Of a stretch of 64,000 bases of DNA, positions 7,909-16,980 are shown piece by piece. The position numbers were made by a program, and so were the translations under genes. This stretch comes from Aliarcobacter faecis (GTDB lineage: Bacteria > Campylobacterota > Campylobacteria > Campylobacterales > Arcobacteraceae), in assembly GCF_013201705.1 (NCBI RefSeq), contig NZ_CP053837.1, forward strand, positions 2,108,001 to 2,172,000. Direction: 5' to 3'. Below the pieces are notes generated by a model that was given only the letters and a program-made list of their open reading frames with translations, was not told the origin of the DNA and made no database searches. Numbering within the stretch: position 1 is the stretch's first letter; the number at the start of each line of letters is the position of its first letter.

Positions 7909-9189
7909 TTATAAACTTCTTGGGTCTGTAATATATCCAGAAATTGCACTAGCTGCTGCAACTGCACTATTTGCTAAATAGATTTTTGAACTTCTACTTC
8001 CCATTCTTCCAACAAAGTTTCTATTTGTTGTAGAGATACATACTTCACCATCTCCTAAAATCCCCATATATCCACCTAAACAGGCTCCACATGTTGGATT
8101 TGAAACAACTGCTCCAGCATCAACTAAAATATCAATATATCCTAGTTTTGTAGCTTCTCTTAAGATTTTCTGAGTTCCAGGAGTTAAAATAAGTCTTACA
8201 TGCCTTGCTACTTTTTTATCTTTTAATATTTCAGCTGCAACTTTAAAATCACTTAATCTTCCATTTGTACATGAACCTATAAATACTTGATCAACTCTTA
8301 TATTATCGCTAACTGCTTGTGAAACTGAATGCCCATTTGATGGTAAATATGGATATGCAATTACAGGTTCTAGTTTTTCTACATCAATAACAATCTCTTG
8401 ACAATATGTAGCATCCTCATCACTATAATGAATTTTTGGCTCTGCTCTAAGTCCGCTATTCTCTTTTGATACTCTATCTAAAAACTCTTTTGTAACCTCA
8501 TCATAAGCTACAATTCCATTCTTAGCTCCAGCCTCAATAGCCATATTACAAAGACTAAATCTATCATCCATTGATAAATATTTTATTGTATCTCCTGTAA
8601 ACTCTAAAGCCTTATATAAAGCTCCATCAACTCCAAGTATTCTAATAATTTCTAAAATTAAATCTTTTCCAGTTACAAAAGAGGCTGGTTTCCCTTTAAA
8701 AACTACTTTTATAGTTTCAGGTACTTTAAACCAATTCCCACCAGTGATCATTCCAAAAGATATATCTGTACTTCCCATTCCTGTACTAAATGCCCCTAAA
8801 GCACCATGGGTACATGTATGGCTATCTGCTCCAATTATCACATCTCCAGGTAATACAAGACCTTTTTCAGGTAAAAGTGCATGCTCTATCCCCATATCTT
8901 TTTCATCAAAAAAGTTTTTAAGATTATGTTTCATAGCAAAATCTCTTGAAATTTTTGCTTGATTTGCACTTGCTATATCTTTTGCAGGTATAAAGTGATC
9001 TAAAACTATTGCAAAGCCATCTGGATTTGCTAATTTTTCAAAACCACCCTCTTCAAATGCACGAATTGAAATAGGTGTTGTAATATCATTTCCAATTACC
9101 ATATCAATTGGACTTCTTACAATTTCTCCTGCATAAACTTTTTTGCCTACATGTTCACTAAAAATTTTTTCTGTAATTGTTTGACCCAT
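7909..9189 (-). CDS. leuC: 3-isopropylmalate dehydratase large subunit
   Basis: Isomerises 2- to 3-isopropylmalate in leucine synthesis, together with a small subunit not in the window. The 426-residue aconitase-superfamily protein has the [4Fe-4S] ligands in GSCTNGR and TCGACLGG and the substrate motif DSHTCTHGALGAF. The length and sequence fit the shorter, homoaconitase-like LeuC form; homoaconitase itself is an alternative but less likely in this group. The start ATG has AGGAAAAA before it. It stands apart from lspA by about 60 bases. Confidence 0.9.
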   Translation of the reverse strand: MGQTITEKIFSEHVGKKVYAGEIVRSPIDMVIGNDITTPISIRAFEEGGFEKLANPDGFAIVLDHFIPAKDIASANQAKISRDFAMKHNLKNFFDEKDMGIEHALLPEKGLVLPGDVIIGADSHTCTHGALGAFSTGMGSTDISFGMITGGNWFKVPETIKVVFKGKPASFVTGKDLILEIIRILGVDGALYKALEFTGDTIKYLSMDDRFSLCNMAIEAGAKNGIVAYDEVTKEFLDRVSKENSGLRAEPKIHYSDEDATYCQEIVIDVEKLEPVIAYPYLPSNGHSVSQAVSDNIRVDQVFIGSCTNGRLSDFKVAAEILKDKKVARHVRLILTPGTQKILREATKLGYIDILVDAGAVVSNPTCGACLGGYMGILGDGEVCISTTNRNFVGRMGSRSSKIYLANSAVAAASAISGYITDPRSL

Positions 9190-9248
9190 ATTTTTTCCTA
9201 AATTTCTTATTTTTTTAAAAATTTTGCCTAGATTATAGCTAAATTTAT

Positions 9249-9719
9249 TTAAGCTTTATCTTTTAATTTTTTCTCTCTTCTACTATCTTTTATCTGCATA
9301 ATTATGATTATAACAACAGCTAAATCTATTATCACATCTGCAAAATTAAAAATTGCAAACTCAAATATATAGTGCCAATAGAAATAATCAACTACTGCTC
9401 CATAAGTAAATCTATCTAAGATATTTGATAATCCTCCAGCATATAAAAGAGCTATTGGAATATAGTATTTGTAAAATACCTCTTTGTTTTTAATTAAATA
9501 TATTGTTCCTATTAAAACTATAAAAAGTTGAATATATTTTAAATATTCAGCCAAAAAAGTAAACATAGAAAAAGCAACACCATAGTTATATGCAAGTTTT
9601 AAACTCATAATACTACCATTTGCATCCCAAGCTAAATTTGCAAAACCATATTTAACAACTTGATCTATTATAAAAATAACTACAAAAATTGTAGTTGCAA
9701 TTTTCAACTCTTTTTTCAT
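9249..9719 (-). CDS. lspA: Lipoprotein signal peptidase II
   Basis: Cleaves lipoprotein signal peptides in the inner membrane. The 156-residue protein has four hydrophobic segments and both catalytic aspartate motifs, NILDRF (about 113) and FNFADVIID (about 140). Its start overlaps the glmM stop by four bases, so it is coupled to glmM. It ends with a basic cytoplasmic tail. Confidence 0.95.
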   Translation of the reverse strand: MKKELKIATTIFVVIFIIDQVVKYGFANLAWDANGSIMSLKLAYNYGVAFSMFTFLAEYLKYIQLFIVLIGTIYLIKNKEVFYKYYIPIALLYAGGLSNILDRFTYGAVVDYFYWHYIFEFAIFNFADVIIDLAVVIIIIMQIKDSRREKKLKDKA

Positions 9720-11050
9720 AAAGCTTTTTTAAAAAATTCAATTAAACTTGCCATTGAACTCTCTACATCTTTTTTATTTTTTCCCTCAAGTAAAAGTCTA
9801 ATTTTATTCTCTGTTCCAGAATATCTAATCAAATCCCTAATACCTTTTTCTCTAATTGGTTTTAATATCTCTTCTAAACCTTTTATCTCTTTTAAGGGTA
9901 TTTTCTCATTTACTTTCATATTATGTAAAAGTTGAGGATATAAAGTAAATGGATTTAAAGCTTCACTTGCCTTTTTTTTACTTTTAATGATCATTGCTAA
10001 AACTTGTAAAGCTGAAGCTAAACCATCACCAGTTTTTGCTACATCAGAAAAAATTATATGTCCACTTTGTTCTCCACCAAAATTTAGATTATTCTCTTTC
10101 ATAACTTCAAGTACATATTTATCTCCAACATCACTTCTTAAAAGTTCTATTCCATTTAAATTTAAATAATCTTCCAAAGCTTTATTTGACATAACTGTAG
10201 CTACACAAGCATTACCTTTTAAAAGATTCTCACCTTTTAGATATACACTTAAAGCTCCAAGTAGTTTATCTCCATCAACTATTTTACCTTTTTCATCAAC
10301 AACAACCAATCTATCTGCATCTCCATCAAGAGCAAGTCCAATATCAGCCCTATAATCTTGTACAAGTTTTGCAACATTTTCAGGATGCATTGCTCCACAA
10401 TTATCATTTATATTAAAACCATTTGGTTTATTATTAATTGTAATAACATCTGCTCCAAGCTCTTCAAGTATTGTAGGTGCAACTTTATATGCTGCTCCAT
10501 TTGCACAATCAAGTACAATTCTAAGCCCTCTTAATGTTAAGTCTTTAGGAAAAGATGATTTGATAACAACAATATATCTACCAATAACATCATCTATTCT
10601 TTTTGAAGAACCAATATCTCTTCCTGTTGCTTGAGAAGCAATTAATGATTCTGTACCTTTAAAAATTTTTTCAATCTCTTTTTCATCATCAACATTTAAT
10701 TTATTTCCATGATTATCAAAAAACTTGATTCCATTATCTTCAAAGGGATTATGAGAAGCACTTATCATAATTCCAGCATCACATCTCATACTTTCAGTTA
10801 AATATGCAATTGCAGGAGTTGGCATAGGACCAATTTGAATAACATCATAACCAACAGATGTTAATCCACTAACAAGTGCATTTTCTATCATATATCCACT
10901 TCTTCTTGTATCTTTTCCTACAAGAATTTTATTTGTTGTTGAATGTTTTCTAAAATGTGTACCTGAAGCCTGTGCAAGTTTTACAACAGTAATTACATCT
11001 AAAAATTCTCCAGCCTTTCCTCTAACACCGTCTGTTCCAAATAGTTTCAT
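9716..11050 (-). CDS. glmM: Phosphoglucosamine mutase
   Basis: Converts glucosamine-6-phosphate to glucosamine-1-phosphate for UDP-GlcNAc synthesis. The 444-residue protein has all family motifs: the phosphoserine loop [12 protein letters not shown] (about 97), metal-binding DGDADR (about 240), the sugar-binding GGEQSGH (about 325) and the phosphate-binding [10 protein letters not shown] near the C-terminus. It is first in a glmM-lspA unit and diverges from rpsT. Confidence 0.97.
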   Translation of the reverse strand: MKLFGTDGVRGKAGEFLDVITVVKLAQASGTHFRKHSTTNKILVGKDTRRSGYMIENALVSGLTSVGYDVIQIGPMPTPAIAYLTESMRCDAGIMISASHNPFEDNGIKFFDNHGNKLNVDDEKEIEKIFKGTESLIASQATGRDIGSSKRIDDVIGRYIVVIKSSFPKDLTLRGLRIVLDCANGAAYKVAPTILEELGADVITINNKPNGFNINDNCGAMHPENVAKLVQDYRADIGLALDGDADRLVVVDEKGKIVDGDKLLGALSVYLKGENLLKGNACVATVMSNKALEDYLNLNGIELLRSDVGDKYVLEVMKENNLNFGGEQSGHIIFSDVAKTGDGLASALQVLAMIIKSKKKASEALNPFTLYPQLLHNMKVNEKIPLKEIKGLEEILKPIREKGIRDLIRYSGTENKIRLLLEGKNKKDVESSMASLIEFFKKAL

Positions 11051-11132
11051 TAAATCTTCCTAAAATTAAACTCTATTTAAGTTATTTTAGATAGTATTCT
11101 ATCCTTTAAAATTTTACAAAGAGGTTAAAAAA

Positions 11133-11393
11133 ATGGCAAATCACAAATCTTCTGAGAAGAGAGCTAGACAAACATTAGTAAAAACTATAAGAAATAGATT
11201 TTACAAAACAAGAATTAAAAACATCACAAAAGATGTATTAAGTGCAGTTGAAAGTGCTGATAAAACAAAAGCTGTTGAAGCTATGAAAATTGCAAACAAA
11301 TATCTACACCACTGCGTATCTAAAGGTATTTTAGCAAAAGGTACTGCTTCTAGAAGAGTAAGTAGATTACAATTAAAAGTTAATGCTATATAA
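11133..11393 (+). CDS. rpsT: 30S ribosomal protein S20
   Basis: Primary 16S rRNA-binding protein of the small subunit. The 86-residue basic product starts [13 protein letters not shown] and consists of helices as in the family, ending [15 protein letters not shown]. An AGAGG site precedes the start and prfA follows after 15 bases, so the two are co-transcribed. Confidence 0.97.
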   Translation: MANHKSSEKRARQTLVKTIRNRFYKTRIKNITKDVLSAVESADKTKAVEAMKIANKYLHHCVSKGILAKGTASRRVSRLQLKVNAI

Positions 11394-11408
11394 TTTATTA
11401 AGTATTAA

Positions 11409-12476
11409 ATGTTAAAAAATAAACTTCAACCATTCATTGCTAGATTTGAGGAGATTACAAATCTTTTAATGTCTCCTGATATTACTAGTGATATTAAAAG
11501 GATGACCTCTTTATCAAAAGAGCAATCAAATATAGAACCAATAGTAAATAAAGCAAAAGAGTATATAAAAGTTCTTGAAGATATAGAAGAGAACAAACTT
11601 ATACTTGATGATGCTGAACTTGGTGATTTAGCTAAAGAAGAGCTAAAAGAGCTAGAAGTAAAAAAACCACTTTTAGAAGATGAGATAAAATTTCTTATGA
11701 TTCCAAAAGATCCAAATGATGATAGAAATATCTATTTGGAACTAAGAGCTGGAACTGGTGGAGATGAAGCTGCTTTATTTGTTGGTGATTTATTTCGTGG
11801 TTACCTTAGATATGCTGAAAACAATGACTGGAAAGTTGAAATAATGAGTTCAAGTGATAGTGAAGCAGGTGGTTACAAAGAGATAGTAATCTTAGTAAAA
11901 GGTGACCATGTTTATTCAAAACTAAAATTTGAAGGTGGAACTCATAGAGTTCAAAGAGTTCCTGCAACAGAGTCTCAAGGAAGGGTTCATACATCAGCAA
12001 TTACAGTTGCTGTAATGCCTGAAGTTGATGATGTTGAAGTTGAAATTGATCCAAATGATTTAAAAATAGATGTTATGAGAGCTAGTGGAAATGGTGGTCA
12101 ATCTGTAAATACTACGGATTCTGCTGTAAGAATCACTCATATTCCATCAGGGATTGTTGTAACCAACCAAGACCAAAAATCTCAACACAAAAATAAAGAT
12201 AGAGCTATGAAAGTTCTAAAAGCTAAACTTTTTGAAATTGAGATGGAAAAAAAGATGGAAGCTGAAGGTGCAAACCGAAAAGAGCAAGTTGGAACTGGAG
12301 ATAGAAGTGGAAGAATAAGAACATATAATTTTCCACAAAACAGAATCAGTGATCACAGAATTAACTTAACTCTTTATAGACTTGAAAACATTTTAGAGGA
12401 TGGCTTGTTTGATGAAGTAATTGATCCTCTTATTGCTGATCATCAATCAAGACTAATTGAAGCAAATGGGCTATAA
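11409..12476 (+). CDS. prfA: Peptide chain release factor 1
   Basis: Terminates translation at UAA and UAG. The 355-residue protein carries the codon-reading PAT motif (185-187) that separates RF1 from RF2, and the hydrolysis motif GGQ (229-231) within [10 protein letters not shown]. Length is typical. It is co-directional with rpsT, and a short GC-rich stem with a T-run overlaps its stop codon. Confidence 0.97.
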   Translation: MLKNKLQPFIARFEEITNLLMSPDITSDIKRMTSLSKEQSNIEPIVNKAKEYIKVLEDIEENKLILDDAELGDLAKEELKELEVKKPLLEDEIKFLMIPKDPNDDRNIYLELRAGTGGDEAALFVGDLFRGYLRYAENNDWKVEIMSSSDSEAGGYKEIVILVKGDHVYSKLKFEGGTHRVQRVPATESQGRVHTSAITVAVMPEVDDVEVEIDPNDLKIDVMRASGNGGQSVNTTDSAVRITHIPSGIVVTNQDQKSQHKNKDRAMKVLKAKLFEIEMEKKMEAEGANRKEQVGTGDRSGRIRTYNFPQNRISDHRINLTLYRLENILEDGLFDEVIDPLIADHQSRLIEANGL

Positions 12477-12506
12477 AAAGCCTTTTTGTTTAGAAAAATA
12501 GATTAC

Positions 12507-13520
12507 CTATCTAAATAATTTTAAAATCTCAACAACTTTAGAAGCATATCCCCATTCATTATCATACCAAAGAAGAAGCTTTATCATATTATTCTTAACT
12601 TCTAAATATCTATGATCAACTATTGTTGTATATTTTTCCTTTTTAAAATCACTTGAAACAAGGGCTTCAAAATTATTTAAAACTATTGGAAATTTTTGAT
12701 TTTTTTCAAAATCTATAAAAAGATTTTTTATTTCATCTTTTGTTGAAGCTTGTTTTGTAAAAAGTGTTACATTTATAGCTCCAACTGTATCTGTTGGAAC
12801 TCTTAAAGAGTTTGAAGATATAAGCTCACTATTAAACTTTTCTATTACATAAGAACAAGCTTTTATAGTTGTAGTATGACTAGGAATTATATTTTGAGTA
12901 GATGATCTTCCAAATTCAAAATTTAAATCAACATCTCTAGTATCACTTTTCACATAATTACCATCAAGAACTCTTTGATGATTTAATAAAGGGTGAATAG
13001 TTACTATATCTCCAAAAATTATCTCTTTTTTTTCATCTATAAGTTTCAAAGCTGGAAGTAAAGAAGTAGCATTACAAGAGCTAGTAGAAATAACTTTATG
13101 AATATTTATATCCAGTTTATTTTCATTTACACCTAAAATCAGATTTATATGGGCATCTTTATTTGGATGAGTTAAAAATATAGCTTTAAGTGGAAGTTTT
13201 TCTAAAGATTTTATATCCTCTTTTTTACCACTTGCATCAATGATAATATCAATACCTTTTAAATCAATATCCATTAAAGAACTATAATTTAAGATTTTTA
13301 TTTTTGATTTAGAGTTTTGGATATAGCTATTTTCAACAATTCTAAATTTATCTTCAAGTTTTCCATAAGTTGAATCATAATTTATAGAATAAACAATATT
13401 ATTTATATATGGATTTATATCATTTATAGCAACTATTTCAAAATCTTTATTTTCTAAAAGCTGTTTTAAAATAGCCTTTCCTATTCTTCCTGCACCATTT
13501 ATTAAAACTTTTAAATTCAT
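12507..13520 (-). CDS. gap: Glyceraldehyde-3-phosphate dehydrogenase-like protein with altered active-site motif
   Basis: Type I GAPDH fold: NAD-binding INGAGRIG at the N-terminus, catalytic Cys149, and the C-terminal YDNEWGYASKVV signature. It would oxidise or, in gluconeogenesis, reduce triose phosphates in the cytoplasm. The active-site motif reads SCNATS where the family normally has SCTTNC, so the phosphate-contacting threonine is replaced. The 337-residue length is normal. It is last in a run of minus-strand genes behind marR, yceI, dioxygenase and pirin, about 50 bases after pirin. Erythrose-4-phosphate dehydrogenase is a less likely alternative. Confidence 0.82.
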   Translation of the reverse strand: MNLKVLINGAGRIGKAILKQLLENKDFEIVAINDINPYINNIVYSINYDSTYGKLEDKFRIVENSYIQNSKSKIKILNYSSLMDIDLKGIDIIIDASGKKEDIKSLEKLPLKAIFLTHPNKDAHINLILGVNENKLDINIHKVISTSSCNATSLLPALKLIDEKKEIIFGDIVTIHPLLNHQRVLDGNYVKSDTRDVDLNFEFGRSSTQNIIPSHTTTIKACSYVIEKFNSELISSNSLRVPTDTVGAINVTLFTKQASTKDEIKNLFIDFEKNQKFPIVLNNFEALVSSDFKKEKYTTIVDHRYLEVKNNMIKLLLWYDNEWGYASKVVEILKLFR

Positions 13521-13570
13521 AAACTTCTTTCATTTTTATTAATTTTTTTGAAAGTATAGTTAAAACTAGA

Positions 13571-14263
13571 TTATTTCTTCATTTCTATAAATAGAATATG
13601 GTTTTTTAAAATAGGATTAATAATAAGTTTATTTTCATCAACTAGCTCCATAGCATCACCATCTTCTAAAACTATTCCATTTATATTTGCTTTACCCTCT
13701 ATTTGTACAAAATAAACTTGTCTATTCTCATTTATCTCAAACTCTAAAGGCTTGTCAAGTTCACTTACATATATATTTACATCTTGATAAATTTTTATAG
13801 GGCTAGTTCCATTTTGAGAAGATACAATATTTAAAAATTTATTATCTCTATCTTCGGCTTTATATTTATGAGAACCATAAAGTCTTGGGAGTCCTTTTTG
13901 TGGTGGAAAAATCCAAATTTGAAGAAGTCTTAAATCTTCATTGGCTTCATTTCTTTCACTATGATAAATACCATCTCCAGCACTAAGATATTGAACTTCT
14001 CCTCTTTTTAAAGTTTCACTATTTCCCATAGAGTCTTTATGAGTTATCTCTCCATTTACTATATACGAAATAATCTCCATATTAGCATGAGGATGTGTAT
14101 CAAAACCACTTTTAGCATGAACTATATCATCATTTAAAACTCTTAAAACTCCAAAATGTATATTTTCAGGGTTTCTATACTCTGCAAAACTAAAATGGAA
14201 ACAACTCTCTAACCAACCAAGATTAGATTTTCCCATACTCTCTTTTGGCAACTTTTTTATCAT
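13571..14263 (-). CDS. Pirin family protein
   Basis: Bicupin protein of the pirin/YhhW type; some members are quercetin dioxygenases, others are redox-linked regulators. The 230-residue product has the N-terminal cupin metal site FDTHPHANMEII with a later histidine in GDGIYHSERN, and the family stretch LRLLQIWIFPP. It follows the extradiol dioxygenase by 14 bases in the MarR-headed gene set, which suggests a role with quinones or other aromatic electrophiles. The true substrate cannot be told from the sequence. Confidence 0.88.
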   Translation of the reverse strand: MIKKLPKESMGKSNLGWLESCFHFSFAEYRNPENIHFGVLRVLNDDIVHAKSGFDTHPHANMEIISYIVNGEITHKDSMGNSETLKRGEVQYLSAGDGIYHSERNEANEDLRLLQIWIFPPQKGLPRLYGSHKYKAEDRDNKFLNIVSSQNGTSPIKIYQDVNIYVSELDKPLEFEINENRQVYFVQIEGKANINGIVLEDGDAMELVDENKLIINPILKNHILFIEMKK

Positions 14264-14277
14264 TTTTGCTCCTTTTT

Positions 14278-15039
14278 CTAATCAAAAATAAAACTCTCCA
14301 TTGAAATATTTGAATATAATATTTCACTATTAAATGATTTTCCACATTTATTTATAGCATTTCCAAAAGCTATAAATAAAGGTAAAATATGCTCTGTTGA
14401 AGGGTGATTCTTATAAAAATTCTGATCTTTATCTATATTTATTAGCTTCTCTTTATCACCATTTTCTATAATATCTTTTATCTTTTCATTAAACTCTTTT
14501 GCATAAGTTTTCATCTCTGGGTTATAACTCATATCTCTTAAATTATGAGTTATACCTCCACTAAAAATAAATAGAGCCTCTTCCTTAAAAATTTTTAACT
14601 TTTCTCCTAGATTTATTAGTTCAGAAAGTGAATAAGATATAGGAATACTTAGTTGTAGTACTGGTATTTCAAGTTTTTCATACATCAAAGATAAAACACT
14701 CCAAACACCATGGTCAAAACTATTTCTATTTTCATCTATACTTATATCAATATTCTCATTTCTTAATTTTTCTATTAAGTTATTTGTTAAATCTTTATTA
14801 CTTGCTATTTCATACTTTACTTTATAAAGTTCTTCTTCAAAACCATAAAAATCATACATTATACTATTTGCATTTGGATTTATTACTTTTAAATTTTTAG
14901 TTACATAGTGAGCAGATACAATTATAATATACTTTGGAATATCCAAAGTTTTACTAATATTTTGGATATTCTTTTTAGAATTTAGATCACTAAGAACTAT
15001 ATTTGGAGCTCCATGTGAAATAAATAGTGTTGGGTTCAT
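14278..15039 (-). CDS. Extradiol ring-cleavage dioxygenase (YgiD/DODA class III)
   Basis: Non-haem metal enzyme of the LigB class III superfamily related to E. coli YgiD (4,5-DOPA extradiol dioxygenase). The 253-residue protein has the expected metal and active-site histidines: FISHGAPN near the start, VSAHYVT about 42, FDHGVWSVL about 110 and SGGITHNLRD about 165. It lies 20 bases downstream of yceI in the MarR-headed cluster. Substrates are probably catechol-like compounds, but this is not determined by sequence. Confidence 0.87.
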   Translation of the reverse strand: MNPTLFISHGAPNIVLSDLNSKKNIQNISKTLDIPKYIIIVSAHYVTKNLKVINPNANSIMYDFYGFEEELYKVKYEIASNKDLTNNLIEKLRNENIDISIDENRNSFDHGVWSVLSLMYEKLEIPVLQLSIPISYSLSELINLGEKLKIFKEEALFIFSGGITHNLRDMSYNPEMKTYAKEFNEKIKDIIENGDKEKLINIDKDQNFYKNHPSTEHILPLFIAFGNAINKCGKSFNSEILYSNISMESFIFD

Positions 15040-15059
15040 TATTTAAAATTTAGCTAAAA

Positions 15060-15611
15060 TTAATTAGCTAAATTTCCTTCAATATCAATATTTAATCTTA
15101 CTTCATCACTAACAGCAACTCCACCTGTTTCTAAAACTTTATTCCAAGTTACACCAAATTCACTTCTATTGATTTTTCCAGTTAATGTAAATCCTGCTTT
15201 TTTACCTAAAGCTCCTCCATTTTCAAGATTTAATTTAATATTTTTTGTAACACCTTTTATTGTTAAATCTCCATAAACTACATCTTTTTCAATTTTTGTT
15301 GATTTAAAAGTAATTTTTGGGAACTTTGCAATATCTAAAATATCATCTGCTTTTAGATGAGCATCTCTTTTTTCATCAGCAGTATCAATTGAAGACACAA
15401 GAAGTTCTCCTTCAACTTTTAGTAAAGTATTCGCTTTTTCATCATACTCAAAAGTTCCACTAATATCTTTGATTTTTCCAACAACATTTGAAACCATCAT
15501 ATGTTTTACAGTAAATCCTGCAGTTGAATGTGATGTATCAACTTTATACTCTCCTGCAAAAAGTGTTGAGCAAAGTGCAATTGATAATAAGCCTAATTTT
15601 AAATTTTTCAT
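15060..15611 (-). CDS. YceI family periplasmic protein
   Basis: Lipocalin-like beta-barrel that binds polyisoprenoid or other lipophilic molecules in the periplasm. The 183-residue protein has a signal peptide (MKNLKLGLLSIALCSTLFAG) followed by the family hallmark EYKVDTSHSTAGFTVKHM and GTFEYDEKANTL. Its start overlaps the marR stop by four bases, so it is coupled to the regulator. A paralogue lies at 16265-16852. Confidence 0.93.
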   Translation of the reverse strand: MKNLKLGLLSIALCSTLFAGEYKVDTSHSTAGFTVKHMMVSNVVGKIKDISGTFEYDEKANTLLKVEGELLVSSIDTADEKRDAHLKADDILDIAKFPKITFKSTKIEKDVVYGDLTIKGVTKNIKLNLENGGALGKKAGFTLTGKINRSEFGVTWNKVLETGGVAVSDEVRLNIDIEGNLAN

Positions 15612-16093
15612 AATTCTTCCTTTTTATTTGAATTGTATATTTTGTTTAATAAATTATATAAAGTATTAAGTTCTTCATCATTTAAGATTTTCATAAAATC
15701 AAAAAGATTTTCGGCATGTTTTGGAAATACTTTTTCAATAATAGCTATTCCATCTTCTGTAATTGATAAAATTGAAGCTCTAGTATCCTTTGGATCTTTT
15801 ATAGATGTTATTAAATTATCTCTTTTTAGATTTTTTATAACAACTGTAGTATTTCCTGGTGTACTTGAAGTTAGCTTTGTAATAGAACCAATATTTAAAT
15901 CACCTAAATGATATAAAACTTCTAATACTTTAAATTGATTAAATGTCAGATTATTTTTTGATAGATAGTTCTCAGTTAAATTATTTACCAAATGAAAAGT
16001 TCTATCTAACCTAACGACAGTTTTCATTGATTTATCTACTCTTGTACCATAAGATTTTACTTTTAATGAATCTCTTTTTTCTTCAAAGCTCAT
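15608..16093 (-). CDS. MarR family transcriptional regulator
   Basis: Winged-helix dimeric DNA-binding protein that usually represses its own operon and releases DNA on binding small phenolic or oxidising compounds. The 161-residue product shows the MarR core: NNLTFNQFKVLEVLYHLGDLN, the recognition helix near STPGNTTVVIKNL, and the wing KDPKDTRASILSITEDG. No conserved redox cysteine is present, so ligand binding is likelier than thiol sensing. It heads the yceI-dioxygenase-pirin set, and its promoter holds a 12-bp palindrome. Confidence 0.92.
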   Translation of the reverse strand: MSFEEKRDSLKVKSYGTRVDKSMKTVVRLDRTFHLVNNLTENYLSKNNLTFNQFKVLEVLYHLGDLNIGSITKLTSSTPGNTTVVIKNLKRDNLITSIKDPKDTRASILSITEDGIAIIEKVFPKHAENLFDFMKILNDEELNTLYNLLNKIYNSNKKEEL

Positions 16094-16147
16094 TTGGAAA
16101 TTTCCTTTTTAATATAAATAAATCAATTTTGTAAGACTATTTAAAAC

Positions 16148-16175
16148 TTTAGATAGATTTTATAATTTATCTAAA
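16148..16175 (-). promoter_or_regulatory. Inverted repeat in marR 5' leader
   Basis: TTTAGATA and TATCTAAA form 8-bp arms 12 bases apart, between the marR promoter and its start codon. It could be a second operator or an mRNA hairpin. Confidence 0.35.
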
Positions 16176-16233
16176 ACTTTAAAAAAGAGCAATATTTACA
16201 ACTTGTTTTTTTAAGTAGAATTACTCTGAAGAA

Positions 16234-16262
16234 ATTATAGTACTAATTAGTAATAAAGTCAA
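16234..16262 (-). promoter_or_regulatory. marR promoter with palindromic operator
   Basis: On the minus strand TTGACT and TATAAT are 17 bases apart, close to the sigma70 consensus. The spacer contains the perfect 12-bp palindrome TACTAATTAGTA (16241-16252), a classic site for an autoregulating MarR dimer. The predicted leader is about 130 bases. Confidence 0.75.
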
Positions 16263-16264
16263 GA

Positions 16265-16852
16265 CTATTTTTTTGTTTTTTCAATAATCTTCGTAAAATT
16301 AAGCTTTTGTTCCTTATTTGCTTCTAAATTTATTTCAATAAATATATCATTATCTGTTACACTACTTCCAATATCTAGTAATTCATCCCAAGTTAAATCA
16401 AAATAGCTTCTTTTTATTTTTCCACTTAATTTTAAATAGATTTTTCCAAAAAATTCTCCACTATTTTCAAAATCAAGTTCTATATTTTTTGTAACATCTC
16501 TAATAGTCAAATCTCCAAAAATTCTATCTTGTTCTATTTTTGTTGCAACAAATTTCATCTTTGGAAACTTTTTTATATCAAATATTTTATCAGATATTAA
16601 AGTAGTTAAATTATCTTTTGATGTACTAAGAGAATCTAGCTCTATCTCTCCTTTTAGTGAAGTTAAGAGAGATTTCTTCTCATCAAAACTAAATTCTCCA
16701 ATTATATTATCAAACTCCCCTTTTATCTCTTGAGTTTTTAAATATTTTATAGAAAAATCAGCTGTTGAGCTATTAGAATCAATTTTATAACTGCTAGCAA
16801 ATAAAAATGTTGAAAGAGCTAGTGTTGAAAAAGATAATTTTATTAATTTCAT
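16265..16852 (-). CDS. YceI family periplasmic protein, second copy
   Basis: Paralogue of the YceI protein at 15060-15611: signal peptide (LIKLSFSTLALSTFLFA) then SYKIDSNSSTADFSIKYLKT. At 195 residues it is slightly longer, with an added lysine-rich C-terminus (TKIIEKTKK). It is more diverged in the barrel than the first copy. The marR promoter begins immediately behind its stop codon. Its own promoter shares the TAATTAGT element with marR. Confidence 0.9.
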   Translation of the reverse strand: MKLIKLSFSTLALSTFLFASSYKIDSNSSTADFSIKYLKTQEIKGEFDNIIGEFSFDEKKSLLTSLKGEIELDSLSTSKDNLTTLISDKIFDIKKFPKMKFVATKIEQDRIFGDLTIRDVTKNIELDFENSGEFFGKIYLKLSGKIKRSYFDLTWDELLDIGSSVTDNDIFIEINLEANKEQKLNFTKIIEKTKK

Positions 16853-16879
16853 TTTGTCCCTTTTAAAAATTGTCGCGTA

Positions 16880-16893
16880 ATTATAACTAATTA
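16880..16893 (-). promoter_or_regulatory. -10 element and TAATTAGT box upstream of second yceI
   Basis: On the minus strand TAATTAGT directly precedes TATAAT. The same octamer precedes the -10 element of the marR promoter, so this may be a weaker site for the same regulator. Confidence 0.4.
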
Positions 16894-16980
16894 AACATAT
16901 TTTTAACCATTTAATAATCTTTTTTTAGCTAAAATGTTCTGTTTTACTGAAATTTAAAAAATTAATTAAGGATAAATATT

